Of a stretch of 15,425 nucleotides of DNA, positions 1 through 9,057 are shown in pieces. The notes beneath the pieces are model-generated. The model searched no databases. It saw nothing but the letters and a program-made list of their open reading frames with translations, and was not told where the DNA came from. The stretch comes from JAYWIG01 sp043789035 (GTDB lineage Bacteria > Pseudomonadota > Gammaproteobacteria > Burkholderiales > Burkholderiaceae_E). The stretch is taken from assembly GCA_043789035.1 (NCBI GenBank), contig JAYWIG010000089.1:1-15425 (forward strand), given 5' to 3'. Numbering within the stretch: position 1 is the stretch's first letter; each line of letters opens with the position of its first letter. The translations under genes and the position numbers were made by a program.

Positions 1-641
1 CCTGATACTAGGAACACCACGCCGAACGTCAAAACCAGTTTGTTGGTTTCTGCCTTACCGAAGGCTTTCGCAATGGTGCCAATATCTAAGCTACCTGTAC
101 CACCGTAAATCATCGACATGCCGTAGAGCAAGAAGCCTGATGCCAGAGCACCTAGTACAAAATACTTCATCGCGGCTTCAGTAGCAAGGGCGTTATCACG
201 GCGCAAAGCTGCTAACGAATAGAGCGACAATGACATGAGCTCCAAGCCCATATAAACAACCAACAAATTACTGGCGGACATCATCACCATTTGGCCCAAC
301 AACGAGAACAGCGCAAGCGCGTACAACTCGCCCTTGTTGATACCGCGCTGCTCTGCGTAATCTCTTGCGTAAATGATGGTCACAATAGTCGCGATACCCG
401 CGCAGATTTTCAGCAAGATGCCGAAATCATCTGCGATATACATTTTGCCGAACGCATATTCCGGTGTGTTGCCATAGGCCGCAAACAATGCCATCAGGGT
501 GGCGACAACAGCGACAATGGCCAGCCTATCGGTGCCGATACGAATCTTGCCCGACACATCGGCCATTAAAACAAAACAGGCTGCAATTAGGAGAACAATC
601 TCAGGAGTTACCGCCGATAAATTAAGTAGAAGATAGTTCAT
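1..641 (-). CDS. nuoN: NADH-quinone oxidoreductase subunit N (partial, 3' end off window)
   Basis: Antiporter-like membrane subunit of complex I, which helps move protons across the inner membrane when quinone is reduced. Translating the minus strand from the ATG at 641-639 gives 213 residues, beginning MNYLLLNLSA and still open at the left edge, so less than half of a usual NuoN (about 480-500 residues) is present. Several hydrophobic helices are visible (about residues 12-28, 38-56, 76-92, 107-123, 124-146 and 160-180). The motif GLELMSLSLYSLAAL (132-146) carries Glu134, the conserved acidic residue of the fifth transmembrane helix in this family. The start lies 5 nt after the nuoM stop (TAA-GACTT-ATG) with no strong Shine-Dalgarno sequence, which points to translational coupling. 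It is the last gene of the nuo series in the canonical order. Identification is secure; only the missing C-terminus cannot be assessed. Confidence 0.95.
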   Translation of the reverse strand, partial: MNYLLLNLSAVTPEIVLLIAACFVLMADVSGKIRIGTDRLAIVAVVATLMALFAAYGNTPEYAFGKMYIADDFGILLKICAGIATIVTIIYARDYAEQRGINKGELYALALFSLLGQMVMMSASNLLVVYMGLELMSLSLYSLAALRRDNALATEAAMKYFVLGALASGFLLYGMSMIYGGTGSLDIGTIAKAFGKAETNKLVLTFGVVFLVS

Positions 642-646
642 AAGTC

Positions 647-2128
647 TTATTTAATTTTCGAGACGGAAACATGCTTAAGCAATGCGGCAACCGAAGGGTC
701 GACAGCATCGGTTACTGGTTTAGGCTGGATGCCCATCCACATCACGGCAACTGCGAGAACAGTGAGAATCCAAAACTCCCTACGGTTCACGTCTTTTAAC
801 TGAGCCACGTGGTCATTCGCAATAGCGCCGAACACCACACGCTTATACATCCACAAAGAATAGGCAGCACCAAGAATCAACGCAGTTGCAGCTAAAGCGG
901 CTACCCAGAAGTTGAACTTTGTTGCACCTAAGATGACAAAGAATTCGCCGATGAAACCTGAAGTTCCTGGCAAACCGCAATTAGCCATTGAGAACAACAA
1001 TAGAAAACCAGCAAACTTGGGCATTGTGTTCACAACACCGCCATAGTCACCAATGTTTCTCGTATGCATGCGGTCATACAACACACCAATACAGAAGAAC
1101 ATCGCGCCAGAAATAAAGCCATGCGAAATCATTTGCATGATGGCGCCTTGCATGCCGATATCATTGAACATGAAGAAGCCTAGTGTAACGAAACCCATGT
1201 GCGCCACCGACGAGTAAGCCACCAGCTTTTTCATGTCGGTTTGCACTAGCGCTACCAGGCCTATGTACACCACTGCAACCAGCGACAGGGTAATCATGAA
1301 ACCGGATAGATGATGGCTGGCGTCGGGGGCAATTGGCAAGGAGAACCGTAAGAAACCGTAGGCACCCAACTTCAACATAATCGCCGCCAACACGATGGAG
1401 CCTCCAGTTGGCGCTTCAACGTGAGCATCCGGCAACCAAGTGTGCACAGGCCACATCGGCACTTTTACTGCGAAGGCCATTAAGAAGGCAAAGAAGATGA
1501 GGATCTGCTCACTCATGCTAAGAGGAAGCTTATGCCATTCAAGAATAGCAAAGGTACCTGACTTGTTGAATAGGTAAATCATCGCTACTAAGGTGAGCAA
1601 CGAACCTAACAAGGTGTATAAGAAAAACTTAAACGCTGCATATACACGGTTTTGCCCTCCATATACACCAATCAAGATATACATTGGTATTAAGGTGCCT
1701 TCGAAGAACACGTAGAACAGCATACCGTCTAACGCGCAGAACACACCAATCATTAGCCCGGACAAAATCAGGAATGACGCCATGTAAAGCGCGATGCGCT
1801 CTTCGATCACTTCCCATCCCGCCAACACCACGATGATGGTGATGAACGCAGTCAACGGCACAAACCACATCGACAAGCCATCAACGCCAAGGTGATAAGC
1901 AATATTGAATTGCTCTATCCAGATCGCTTTTTCTTCGAACTGAATCGCAGCCGATTTTGCATCGAAGCCAAGTATGACTTGAACCGTCGGCACCAAACTA
2001 ATGATGGCACCAACTAGTGCAACAGTACGAACTACAGCAGCGTTCTTATCGTTGCCGACAGCCATGATGATGACGCCAAAAAGTATCGGCAACCAAATGG
2101 ACAGGCTAAGTAAAAAAGAGCTGCTCAT
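647..2128 (-). CDS. nuoM: NADH-quinone oxidoreductase subunit M
   Basis: Antiporter-like proton-channel subunit of the complex I membrane arm, 493 residues, normal length for the family. It is hydrophobic throughout, consistent with about 14 transmembrane helices. Key family residues are visible: Glu143 in FYVFFEGTLIPMYILIGVYG (the TM5 glutamate), Lys222 in AFAVKVPMWPVHTWLPDAH (the TM7 lysine, next to the conserved HTWLPDAH segment) and Lys253 in AAIMLKLGAYGFLRF. These charged residues form the buried polar axis thought to carry protons. The ATG directly abuts the nuoL stop codon (TAA then ATG, zero spacing) and no strong ribosome binding site is seen, so translation probably depends on ribosomes finishing nuoL. 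nuoN follows after 5 nt. Nothing is truncated or missing. Confidence 0.98.
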   Translation of the reverse strand: MSSSFLLSLSIWLPILFGVIIMAVGNDKNAAVVRTVALVGAIISLVPTVQVILGFDAKSAAIQFEEKAIWIEQFNIAYHLGVDGLSMWFVPLTAFITIIVVLAGWEVIEERIALYMASFLILSGLMIGVFCALDGMLFYVFFEGTLIPMYILIGVYGGQNRVYAAFKFFLYTLLGSLLTLVAMIYLFNKSGTFAILEWHKLPLSMSEQILIFFAFLMAFAVKVPMWPVHTWLPDAHVEAPTGGSIVLAAIMLKLGAYGFLRFSLPIAPDASHHLSGFMITLSLVAVVYIGLVALVQTDMKKLVAYSSVAHMGFVTLGFFMFNDIGMQGAIMQMISHGFISGAMFFCIGVLYDRMHTRNIGDYGGVVNTMPKFAGFLLLFSMANCGLPGTSGFIGEFFVILGATKFNFWVAALAATALILGAAYSLWMYKRVVFGAIANDHVAQLKDVNRREFWILTVLAVAVMWMGIQPKPVTDAVDPSVAALLKHVSVSKIK

Positions 2129-4144
2129 TTAGCGAATCACCACAAAGAAAAATAACAAACCACCCACACCAACAATCATCGCTATGGCGTAGTGATAAAT
2201 GTAGCCAGTCTGCAGCCAGCGGGCAGCGCTTGACAGCAAACCAACCAAACGAGCGCTTCCGTTGATCGCAATGCCATCAATAATCGCTTGATCGCCACCC
2301 TTCCATAAACCCCTACCTAGCTTTAACGAACCAGCAGCAAAGACTATTTCATTGAATTTGTCCATGTAGTACTTGTTGTCGAGTAAGGTATGTAGTGGCT
2401 TGAAAGTTCGATAGAACCAAGCAGGTACCGCCGGGTTTACCAAGTAGCAGTAGTACGCAGAAGCGACACCGGCGACCGTCAACCAAAACGGTAATGTTGT
2501 CAGTGCATGGGTAGCCATACCGAACCAACCGTGGAACTCTTCAGCAATATGCGCCATCGCAGTATGCTTAGGGTCCACCGTGATGACATCTTTGAAGTAA
2601 TCCCCAAAAAGCATTGGCTGAATCGCAAACAAACCAATTAACACTGAGGGCACCGCCAACAGGATCAACGGTGATGTCACAACATTCTTGCTCTCGTGAG
2701 GAGAATCGTTGGGCCCCAATCCATGATGTTCATGACCAGCATGGTCGTCGTGCGCATTGTGGCCATGCGTCTCATGTTTGACTTCTCTCCAACGCTCTTT
2801 ACCGTGGAACACTAGGAAGTACATGCGGAACGAGTAGAACGCTGTGACGAACACACCGACTACCGCCGCGAAATAAGCAAACCCAGAACCGGCAACATTC
2901 GAGAATTTCACTGCTTCGATGATGGATTCTTTTGAATAGAAGCCTGAGAAGAATGGTGTGCCAATCAAAGCCAATGAACCGAGCAATGAGGTGATCCAAG
3001 TGATCTTCATGTATTTCTTCAAGCCACCCATATTGCGAATGTCTTGATCATGATGCATGCCGATAATCACAGAACCCGCAGCTAAAAACAACAATGCTTT
3101 GAAGAAAGCATGCGTCATTAAATGGAAGATGGCGACTGAGTAAGCTGACGCACCCAGCGCAATGGTCATGTAACCCAATTGCGACAGAGTTGAGTATGCA
3201 ACGACGCGTTTGATGTCATTTTGGATAATACCCATGAAGCCCATAAAGAGCGCTGTAATAGACCCGATCACCATGATGAAACCAAGCGCAGTGTCTGACA
3301 GCTCAAACAACGGGCTCATTCGAGAGACCATGAAGATACCAGCTGTAACCATGGTCGCAGCGTGGATCAATGCTGAAATTGGTGTAGGGCCTTCCATCGA
3401 ATCAGGCAGCCACACATGTAATGGGAACTGCGCCGATTTACCCATCGCGCCGATAAACAAGCAGATGCAAGTCACCGACATCAACGACCATGATGTGTTG
3501 AACCAAAAGTTCACTTGCTTTTCAGCCAACGCTGGTGCAGCTTTAAATACTTCGGCGTAATCCATCGAGCCAAAATAGGCCAGCACCAAACCAATACCGA
3601 GCGCAAAACCAAAGTCGCCTACACGGTTCACCAAGAAAGCTTTCATGTTGGCGTAAATAGCTGTCGGGCGGGTATACCAAAACCCGATCAACAAATACGA
3701 CACCAAACCCACGGCTTCCCAGCCGAAAAACAGCTGCAAGAAGTTGTTGCTCATGACGAGCATCATCATCGAAAAGGTGAACAGAGAAATATAGGAAAAG
3801 AAACGCTGGTAACCGTCATCTTCTTCCATGTAACCGATGGTGTAAATATGCACCATTAGCGAGACGAAGGTAACCACGCACATCATCGTGGCGGTTAGGG
3901 TATCAATCAGAAAGCCGATTTCTAGTTTCAACGAACCGATAGTTGCCCAAGAATACAAAGTACCGTTAAAGGTATTGCCTGCGAGTACATCTCGCAATGT
4001 CCAAATCGATGCAAGTAATGCGATAAATACGCCAAAAATGGTTGCCCAATGGGTTAAACCGCGCCCAATTTTGCGTCCTAAAAAACCCGCAATAATTGCC
4101 CCAACCAGTGGCGAGAAGGCCGCCAACAAATAAGCCGTCTTCAC
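2129..4144 (-). CDS. nuoL: NADH-quinone oxidoreductase subunit L
   Basis: Distal antiporter-like subunit of complex I, 671 residues, usual length for a betaproteobacterial NuoL. It is the subunit with the long C-terminal lateral helix that runs along the membrane arm. Visible family residues are Glu143 in FFGWEAVGLVSYLLIGFWYT and Lys236 in GAMGKSAQFPLHVWLPDSM, followed by EGPTPISALIHAATMVTAG. A His-rich hydrophilic loop occupies about residues 457-483. The C-terminal part (about 590-670) has an amphipathic stretch and then a last hydrophobic helix, as expected for the lateral helix and its anchor. The start is GTG (4144-4142), 2 nt after the nuoK stop, with AAGGG about 6 nt upstream inside the nuoK coding end. 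The stop touches the nuoM start. Confidence 0.98.
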   Translation of the reverse strand: MKTAYLLAAFSPLVGAIIAGFLGRKIGRGLTHWATIFGVFIALLASIWTLRDVLAGNTFNGTLYSWATIGSLKLEIGFLIDTLTATMMCVVTFVSLMVHIYTIGYMEEDDGYQRFFSYISLFTFSMMMLVMSNNFLQLFFGWEAVGLVSYLLIGFWYTRPTAIYANMKAFLVNRVGDFGFALGIGLVLAYFGSMDYAEVFKAAPALAEKQVNFWFNTSWSLMSVTCICLFIGAMGKSAQFPLHVWLPDSMEGPTPISALIHAATMVTAGIFMVSRMSPLFELSDTALGFIMVIGSITALFMGFMGIIQNDIKRVVAYSTLSQLGYMTIALGASAYSVAIFHLMTHAFFKALLFLAAGSVIIGMHHDQDIRNMGGLKKYMKITWITSLLGSLALIGTPFFSGFYSKESIIEAVKFSNVAGSGFAYFAAVVGVFVTAFYSFRMYFLVFHGKERWREVKHETHGHNAHDDHAGHEHHGLGPNDSPHESKNVVTSPLILLAVPSVLIGLFAIQPMLFGDYFKDVITVDPKHTAMAHIAEEFHGWFGMATHALTTLPFWLTVAGVASAYYCYLVNPAVPAWFYRTFKPLHTLLDNKYYMDKFNEIVFAAGSLKLGRGLWKGGDQAIIDGIAINGSARLVGLLSSAARWLQTGYIYHYAIAMIVGVGGLLFFFVVIR

Positions 4145-4146
4145 AC

Positions 4147-4461
4147 TTAACCCTTGAGTTTGTCGAGTTCTTCGACGTTAATTGTTTGTAGATTACGAAA
4201 CAGTACAACCAGAATCGCCAGGCCGATGGCCGACTCTGCTGCCGCAACCGTGAGAATAAAGAATACGAAAATTTGGCCAGCTGCATCACCTAAAAAATGC
4301 GAGAAGGCGACGAAGTTCATATTGACCGCTAACAGCATCAATTCAATCGACATCAAGATAATAATAATGTTGCGGCGGTTCAAAAATATACCCACGACGC
4401 TGATCGCAAAAAGTACTGCACCTAAACTTAAGTAATGAGCAAGAGTTAAACAACCGGTCAT
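4147..4461 (-). CDS. nuoK: NADH-quinone oxidoreductase subunit K
   Basis: Small membrane subunit (104 residues, three transmembrane helices at about 9-27, 32-55 and 63-89) next to NuoJ and NuoN in the complex I membrane arm. The two buried glutamates needed for proton transfer in this family are present: Glu40 in IIILMSIELMLLAVNMNF and Glu76 in TVAAAESAIGLAILVVLF. The end INVEELDKLKG is typical. The ATG overlaps the nuoJ stop in an ATGA arrangement (4 nt), a classic coupling signal, and no later ATG fits the family N-terminus better. nuoL begins 2 nt after the stop. Confidence 0.97.
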   Translation of the reverse strand: MTGCLTLAHYLSLGAVLFAISVVGIFLNRRNIIIILMSIELMLLAVNMNFVAFSHFLGDAAGQIFVFFILTVAAAESAIGLAILVVLFRNLQTINVEELDKLKG

Positions 4462-5087
4462 TTTGTTGCTCCGGTGTTATCTTGATTTCTGGTTGAAACA
4501 GCTTTCATCTTCACAATCTCAATTCGATCTTTCGCTTTTACCTTGATCTGTTCCGAAGCGATTTGCGACTTGCTATCTTTGCGCTTGCGTAGCGTCAACG
4601 CAATCGCAGCCACCATACCTACCAACAAAATCACCGAAGCAATTTCAACCGGGTAGATGTAGTCGCTGTAGAGCAGCTTGCCCAAGGCTTTGGTGTTATC
4701 AAAATTAGCAGGCTCAGGCGGCGCATCTGATTGCTTGACGTTTTTGAACAGGTGCCAAAGTACGCTGAGCAACTCCATCAAGATCACAACACCAACGGAC
4801 AACGCAACAAATAAATGCTGCATAAAGCCTTGGCGGACTTGATCCATATTCACATCGAGCATCATGACGACGAAGAGGAATAGCACCATTACAGCGCCCA
4901 CATACACAAGCACTAAGGTGATCGCAAGGAACTCTGCTTTAAGCAGCATCCAGATGCAGGCCGAACTAAAAAACGCCAATACAAGAAATAAGGCGGAATG
5001 CACAGGGTTGCGCGCCGTGACCACTCGCATTGCTGAAAGCACTGTGATGGTGGCGAATACCCAGAATAAAGCGTTTATGGCTGTCAT
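4458..5087 (-). CDS. nuoJ: NADH-quinone oxidoreductase subunit J
   Basis: Membrane subunit of complex I with five predicted helices (about 5-22, 30-49, 53-77, 90-113 and 146-166), 209 residues. The family signature VLVYVGAVMVLFLFVVMMLD (59-78) marks the third helix, which changes between alpha and pi-bulge forms during coupling. After the last helix comes a basic tail of about 40 residues with many Lys and Arg (from about 167, LRKRKDSKSQ). This long tail is recalled as typical of betaproteobacterial NuoJ and is longer than in E. coli. The start lies 11 nt after the nuoI stop with no obvious Shine-Dalgarno sequence. The stop overlaps the nuoK start. Confidence 0.97.
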   Translation of the reverse strand: MTAINALFWVFATITVLSAMRVVTARNPVHSALFLVLAFFSSACIWMLLKAEFLAITLVLVYVGAVMVLFLFVVMMLDVNMDQVRQGFMQHLFVALSVGVVILMELLSVLWHLFKNVKQSDAPPEPANFDNTKALGKLLYSDYIYPVEIASVILLVGMVAAIALTLRKRKDSKSQIASEQIKVKAKDRIEIVKMKAVSTRNQDNTGATK

Positions 5088-5098
5088 CGGTGTTTTAA

Positions 5099-5587
5099 TT
5101 ATCTAAACTTGGCATCAACTTGGCGCGCAGCCGCAATCTCTGCTTCGTACTTATCGCCAACGGCAAGCAACATTTCTTTGGTGAAGTACAAGTCGCCACG
5201 CTTTTCACCGTGATACTCATGAATATGGGTTTCAACGATTGAATCAACAGGGCATGACTCTTCACAGAAACCGCAGAATATGCACTTGGTTAAATCGATG
5301 TCATAGCGCGTCGTGCGACGAGTGCCGTCAGCACGCACGTCGGACTCAATCGTAATCGCTTGTGCAGGGCAAACAGCTTCGCACAATTTGCAAGCGATAC
5401 AACGCTCTTCTCCATTGGGATAGCGACGCAAGGCATGCAAGCCACGAAACCGTGGTGACATAGGCGTCTTTTCCTCAGGGAATTGAATAGTAATTTTTCT
5501 TGCGAAAAAATAACGTCCAGTTAGCTGTAAGCCTTTAAAGAGCTCACGCAACATAAACGTGGAGAAAAAATCACGAACGGCTTGCAT
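5099..5587 (-). CDS. nuoI: NADH-quinone oxidoreductase subunit I (two [4Fe-4S] ferredoxin subunit)
   Basis: Iron-sulfur subunit of the connecting arm, 162 residues, carrying clusters N6a and N6b, which pass electrons from NuoG to cluster N2 in NuoB. Both ferredoxin motifs are intact: Cys63, Cys66, Cys69 and Cys73 in CIACKLCEAVCP, and Cys102, Cys105, Cys108 and Cys112 in CIFCGFCEESCP. The N-terminal 30 or so residues form an amphipathic segment that seats the protein against NuoH at the membrane surface. The start is the ATG 12 nt after the nuoH stop, with AGG about 7 nt upstream. Length and motif spacing are standard, and nothing unusual is seen. Confidence 0.98.
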   Translation of the reverse strand: MQAVRDFFSTFMLRELFKGLQLTGRYFFARKITIQFPEEKTPMSPRFRGLHALRRYPNGEERCIACKLCEAVCPAQAITIESDVRADGTRRTTRYDIDLTKCIFCGFCEESCPVDSIVETHIHEYHGEKRGDLYFTKEMLLAVGDKYEAEIAAARQVDAKFR

Positions 5588-5599
5588 TATTTTGCCTAC

Positions 5600-6679
5600 C
5601 TACTTAAAAATGTTCCAAGGGGTTTGCATCCAAATTGCAATCACAATCAACCAGATCAAGGTCACGGGAATAAAGATCTTCCAGCCCAAGCGCATGATTT
5701 GGTCATAACGGTAGCGAGGAAACGACGCACGAACCCAAATAAAAATCGAGACTACACAGAAGGTTTTTATCCCAAGCCAGATCCAACCTGGAATCCAGTT
5801 TAAAACAACTGAGTCAACCGGCGCATGCCAACCTCCCAAGAACATAATTGCTGCCAGCGCAGAGATCAAAATCATGTTGGCGTATTCGGCCAAGAAGAAA
5901 ATCGCAAATGCCATTCCAGAGTATTCAACCATGTGACCTGCAACAATCTCCGACTCTCCCTCAACCACGTCAAACGGATGACGGTTGGTTTCAGCAATGC
6001 CTGAAATCACATACACAACGAATACTGGCAACAAAGGCAACCAGTTCCATGACAAGAAGTTCAAGCCTTTATCTGCGAAATAGCCAGAGTCTTGCTTCAT
6101 AACGATATCCGTCATGTTCAAGCTGCCACTCACCATCAATACGATAACGAGCGCAAAACCAATCGCCAGTTCATAAGACACCATTTGTGCTGACGCACGC
6201 AAGGCGCCTAAGAACGCGTACTTCGAGTTCGATGCCCAACCAGCAATAATGACACCATACACTTCGAGCGAAGTAATTGCCATGATGAAAAGTAAACCGG
6301 CATTGATGTTCGCCAAGGCGACATCTGGGCCGAAAGGGATAACGGCCCAAGCAGCAAGCGCAGGCATGATGGTCATGATCGGCGCAAGTATGTACAACAC
6401 CTTGCTCGCCTGAGAAGGCATGATGATCTCTTTAGTCATCAGCTTTAAAGCATCAGCAATCGGTTGCAACAAACCGAATGGGCCAACGCGATTCGGGCCA
6501 ATACGAATCTGCATCGCGCCAATCATCTTGCGTTCCCACAAGGTTAGGTAGGCAACACAGCCCAGAATAGGCAACACAATGCAGATAATCTTCACGAGAT
6601 TCCACACCACTGGCCACGCACCGCCTAAGGTAGTGGAGCCAAATGTTGTGAGCTGAAGAAGAGCAGAATCAATCATCAC
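5600..6679 (-). CDS. nuoH: NADH-quinone oxidoreductase subunit H
   Basis: Membrane subunit that forms much of the quinone-access chamber and links the hydrophilic arm to the membrane arm. It has 359 residues and about eight hydrophobic helices. The chamber motif ERKMIGAMQIRIGPNRVGPF (49-68) is followed by GLLQPIADALKLMTKE, and the later segment FDVVEGESEIVAGHMVEYSG supplies the conserved acidic loop. Start choice is slightly ambiguous: GTG at 6679-6677 directly follows the nuoG TAA, and an ATG follows at 6676-6674. An AAGG motif lies 5 nt before the GTG and 8 nt before the ATG, so I favour the ATG (358 residues), but the protein is effectively the same. nuoI follows after 12 nt. Confidence 0.97.
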   Translation of the reverse strand: MMIDSALLQLTTFGSTTLGGAWPVVWNLVKIICIVLPILGCVAYLTLWERKMIGAMQIRIGPNRVGPFGLLQPIADALKLMTKEIIMPSQASKVLYILAPIMTIMPALAAWAVIPFGPDVALANINAGLLFIMAITSLEVYGVIIAGWASNSKYAFLGALRASAQMVSYELAIGFALVIVLMVSGSLNMTDIVMKQDSGYFADKGLNFLSWNWLPLLPVFVVYVISGIAETNRHPFDVVEGESEIVAGHMVEYSGMAFAIFFLAEYANMILISALAAIMFLGGWHAPVDSVVLNWIPGWIWLGIKTFCVVSIFIWVRASFPRYRYDQIMRLGWKIFIPVTLIWLIVIAIWMQTPWNIFK

Positions 6680-9043
6680 TTACACCTTCGCCACTTCGAC
6701 CGCACCAACCATGGACGCGAGCATCGCGGTAGACGCATGTGCTGCGCTCAATCGAAGGACACCATCTGCCAAGCCTGCGTCTATCGCTAAATCGACTATG
6801 GCTTTACCACTACTACCTGCTTGCGACACCGATACTTTTACGCCCGCAACTAAACCTAACTTTGCTGCTTGAGCAGCATTCACAAACGCTTTTGGCGCTC
6901 GCGCATCACGGGTAAGCTGCAAGGCTGGCGCTCGACGTACTAGAGCATCGACAGAATAAAGAGGCACATCCGCAATGCGCTCAAGCGCTGGCTTTGCAAC
7001 CGCCGACGCTGTAACCGCCACCTTAGAAGAGTATGCTTTTGCTAAACGCTGAGCCGAATCTTTCAACGCAACTTCAAGCACCGCTTCGGACGAATCGAAT
7101 GCTGCAGTTTTCGAACCAAAAGTCTCGGCCATGACCCGAAGAATTTTCCAAGCCGGGCGAGCTTCGCCAGCCGCTTTTACAACACCATTGAATGACTGCG
7201 CAACACCTTCGGCATTTACGTAAGTACCCGATGTTTCGGTAAAGGGTGTGATTGGCAATAGGCAATCTGCCGTCTCCAACAATTCATCAGACTTAAATAC
7301 AGTCATCGCGATAACCGTATCAGCTTTAGTCAACGCGGCATGTGCTATGGAAGGTGCGCCGTGATCTAGCGATGCCTCGATACCCATGAGCAAGTAAGCC
7401 TTACGAGGCTGCTGCACCATTTGCAATGCATTCATTCCGTTGGCTTGCGGCAACGCATTGGCAAGGTATGCACCCACACTATTGGCAGCATCGCCAATTT
7501 GGCCACAGCTTGCTTCAATCATGTTTGCGATAGCCTGAGCCAGCAATGCAATAGATGCGTAATCAGCATGCTGAACTGCGGCGTTACCTAAAAGAACTGC
7601 CTTCTTTCCTGCAATACCTGAAATCAAGCTCTTGGCAATTGCCGACGCTTGCGCGCTGATGGCAGATGTATTCACTGCAACTATTGTCGCGATCATACTC
7701 GGAACCGCAACGCTGCCTTGTGCGGCGATCGCACGTACTACATCCGCAAGAACTGAAACCCAGCCAGACGGCGCAGCGAGGACGCTATTGGCCAAGTTCA
7801 TCAACAGATCATCATTTACCGCATGCAAGGTATTAATTTGTGCGCCCCGTTTAACGGCGGCGCGAAAACGCGATGCTAATAAAGGGTGATCTTTACGCAA
7901 GAATGAACCAATTAAGAGTACACGGCTAACTTCATTCAGCGAAGCAACCGATGTACCCATCCAAGGCGCATCATTTGCGCTCGCGTTCAAGCGGAAATCA
8001 TTTTGACGTAACCGGGTATCAACGTTGGCACTGCCAAGGGCCGCCAGTGTCTGTTGAAACAAATACAACTCTTCGACGGTACTGTTTGCTGAAGCCATAC
8101 CTGCTATTTGCGCGCCGCCGTGATCTTTAGAAACCATGCTCAGCGCATGCACTGCATAGTTCATTGCGGTTGGCCAATCGACTTCAAGCCAATGGCCGTC
8201 TTGCTTAATCATGGGCTTGGTTAAGCGCTCGGCGCTATTTAAACCTTCATAAGAGAAGCGATCCCGATCAGAAATCCAGCATTCATTCACAGCTTCGTTT
8301 TCGAGCGGTACAACTCGCATGACTTTGTTGTTCTTAATTTGAACAACAATATTTGAACCTAAGGAATCATGAGGCGCAACAGATTTGCGGCGGTTCAATT
8401 CCCAGGTGCGAGCGCTATAGCGGAATGGCTTGCTCGTTAACGCACCAACTGGGCAAACGTCAATCATGTTGCCGCTTAATTCGGAATCAACAGACTCGCC
8501 TAAGAAACTCATGATCTCTGCATGCTCGCCGCGACCGGCCATGCCGAGTTCCATCACACCAGCAATTTCTTGACCAAAACGAACACAACGTGTGCAATGA
8601 ATGCAGCGGCTCATCTCTTCCGAAGAAATCAACGGCCCCATCGATTTATGGAAGACCACGCGCTTTTCATCAGAATACTTCGATGCAGAACCGCCATAAC
8701 CGACCGCTAAATCCTGTAATTGGCATTCGCCGCCTTGGTCGCAAATTGGGCAATCAAGCGGATGATTGATGAGTAAAAACTCCATCACACTTTGCTGCGC
8801 TTTCACGGCCTTTTCAGACTTGGTCAACACCTTCATGCCGGCACTTACTGGCGTGGCGCAAGCAGGCATAGGCTTCGGCGCCTTTTCGATATCGACCAAG
8901 CACATCCGGCAATTGGCCGCAATAGACAGCTTCTTGTGATAGCAAAAATGTGGCACATACACGCCAGCGGCACTAGCCGCATGCATTACCACGCTACCTT
9001 CAGGCACTTCTACTTTTTGACCGTCAATCTCGACTTCAACCAT
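6680..9043 (-). CDS. nuoG: NADH-quinone oxidoreductase subunit G
   Basis: Largest electron-transfer subunit of the NADH module, 787 residues. The N-terminal ferredoxin-like domain has the N1b [2Fe-2S] ligands Cys34, Cys45, Cys48 and Cys62. Next come His94, Cys98, Cys101 and Cys107 (N5, HxxxCxxCxxxxxC) and Cys147, Cys150, Cys153 and Cys197 (N4). The rest (from about residue 215) is a molybdopterin-oxidoreductase-like fold that has lost cofactor function. The extra N7 cysteines of E. coli and Thermus NuoG are absent: the region after WELNRRKS reads VAPHDSLGS. The C-terminal half is alanine-rich and poorly conserved, as is usual, and ends in a domain resembling the molybdopterin-dinucleotide-binding fold. 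The ATG lies 14 nt after the nuoF stop with only a weak ribosome binding site. The stop touches the nuoH GTG. Confidence 0.98.
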   Translation of the reverse strand: MVEVEIDGQKVEVPEGSVVMHAASAAGVYVPHFCYHKKLSIAANCRMCLVDIEKAPKPMPACATPVSAGMKVLTKSEKAVKAQQSVMEFLLINHPLDCPICDQGGECQLQDLAVGYGGSASKYSDEKRVVFHKSMGPLISSEEMSRCIHCTRCVRFGQEIAGVMELGMAGRGEHAEIMSFLGESVDSELSGNMIDVCPVGALTSKPFRYSARTWELNRRKSVAPHDSLGSNIVVQIKNNKVMRVVPLENEAVNECWISDRDRFSYEGLNSAERLTKPMIKQDGHWLEVDWPTAMNYAVHALSMVSKDHGGAQIAGMASANSTVEELYLFQQTLAALGSANVDTRLRQNDFRLNASANDAPWMGTSVASLNEVSRVLLIGSFLRKDHPLLASRFRAAVKRGAQINTLHAVNDDLLMNLANSVLAAPSGWVSVLADVVRAIAAQGSVAVPSMIATIVAVNTSAISAQASAIAKSLISGIAGKKAVLLGNAAVQHADYASIALLAQAIANMIEASCGQIGDAANSVGAYLANALPQANGMNALQMVQQPRKAYLLMGIEASLDHGAPSIAHAALTKADTVIAMTVFKSDELLETADCLLPITPFTETSGTYVNAEGVAQSFNGVVKAAGEARPAWKILRVMAETFGSKTAAFDSSEAVLEVALKDSAQRLAKAYSSKVAVTASAVAKPALERIADVPLYSVDALVRRAPALQLTRDARAPKAFVNAAQAAKLGLVAGVKVSVSQAGSSGKAIVDLAIDAGLADGVLRLSAAHASTAMLASMVGAVEVAKV

Positions 9044-9057
9044 GGGTTCGAACTGCT

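Noticed and set aside
3210..3859. Plus-strand open frames of about 115 codons opposite nuoL
   Set aside because: They lie wholly antisense to a well-identified conserved gene, show no ribosome binding site or recognisable motif, and are best explained as shadow frames. The same applies to other plus-strand frames opposite nuoG, nuoF, nuoD, nuoC and secG.
8330..8450. Apparent loss of the N7 iron-sulfur cluster in NuoG
   Set aside because: The four N7 cysteines are missing, but N7 is absent from many bacterial lineages and from mitochondria. It lies off the main electron path, so this is a normal variant.
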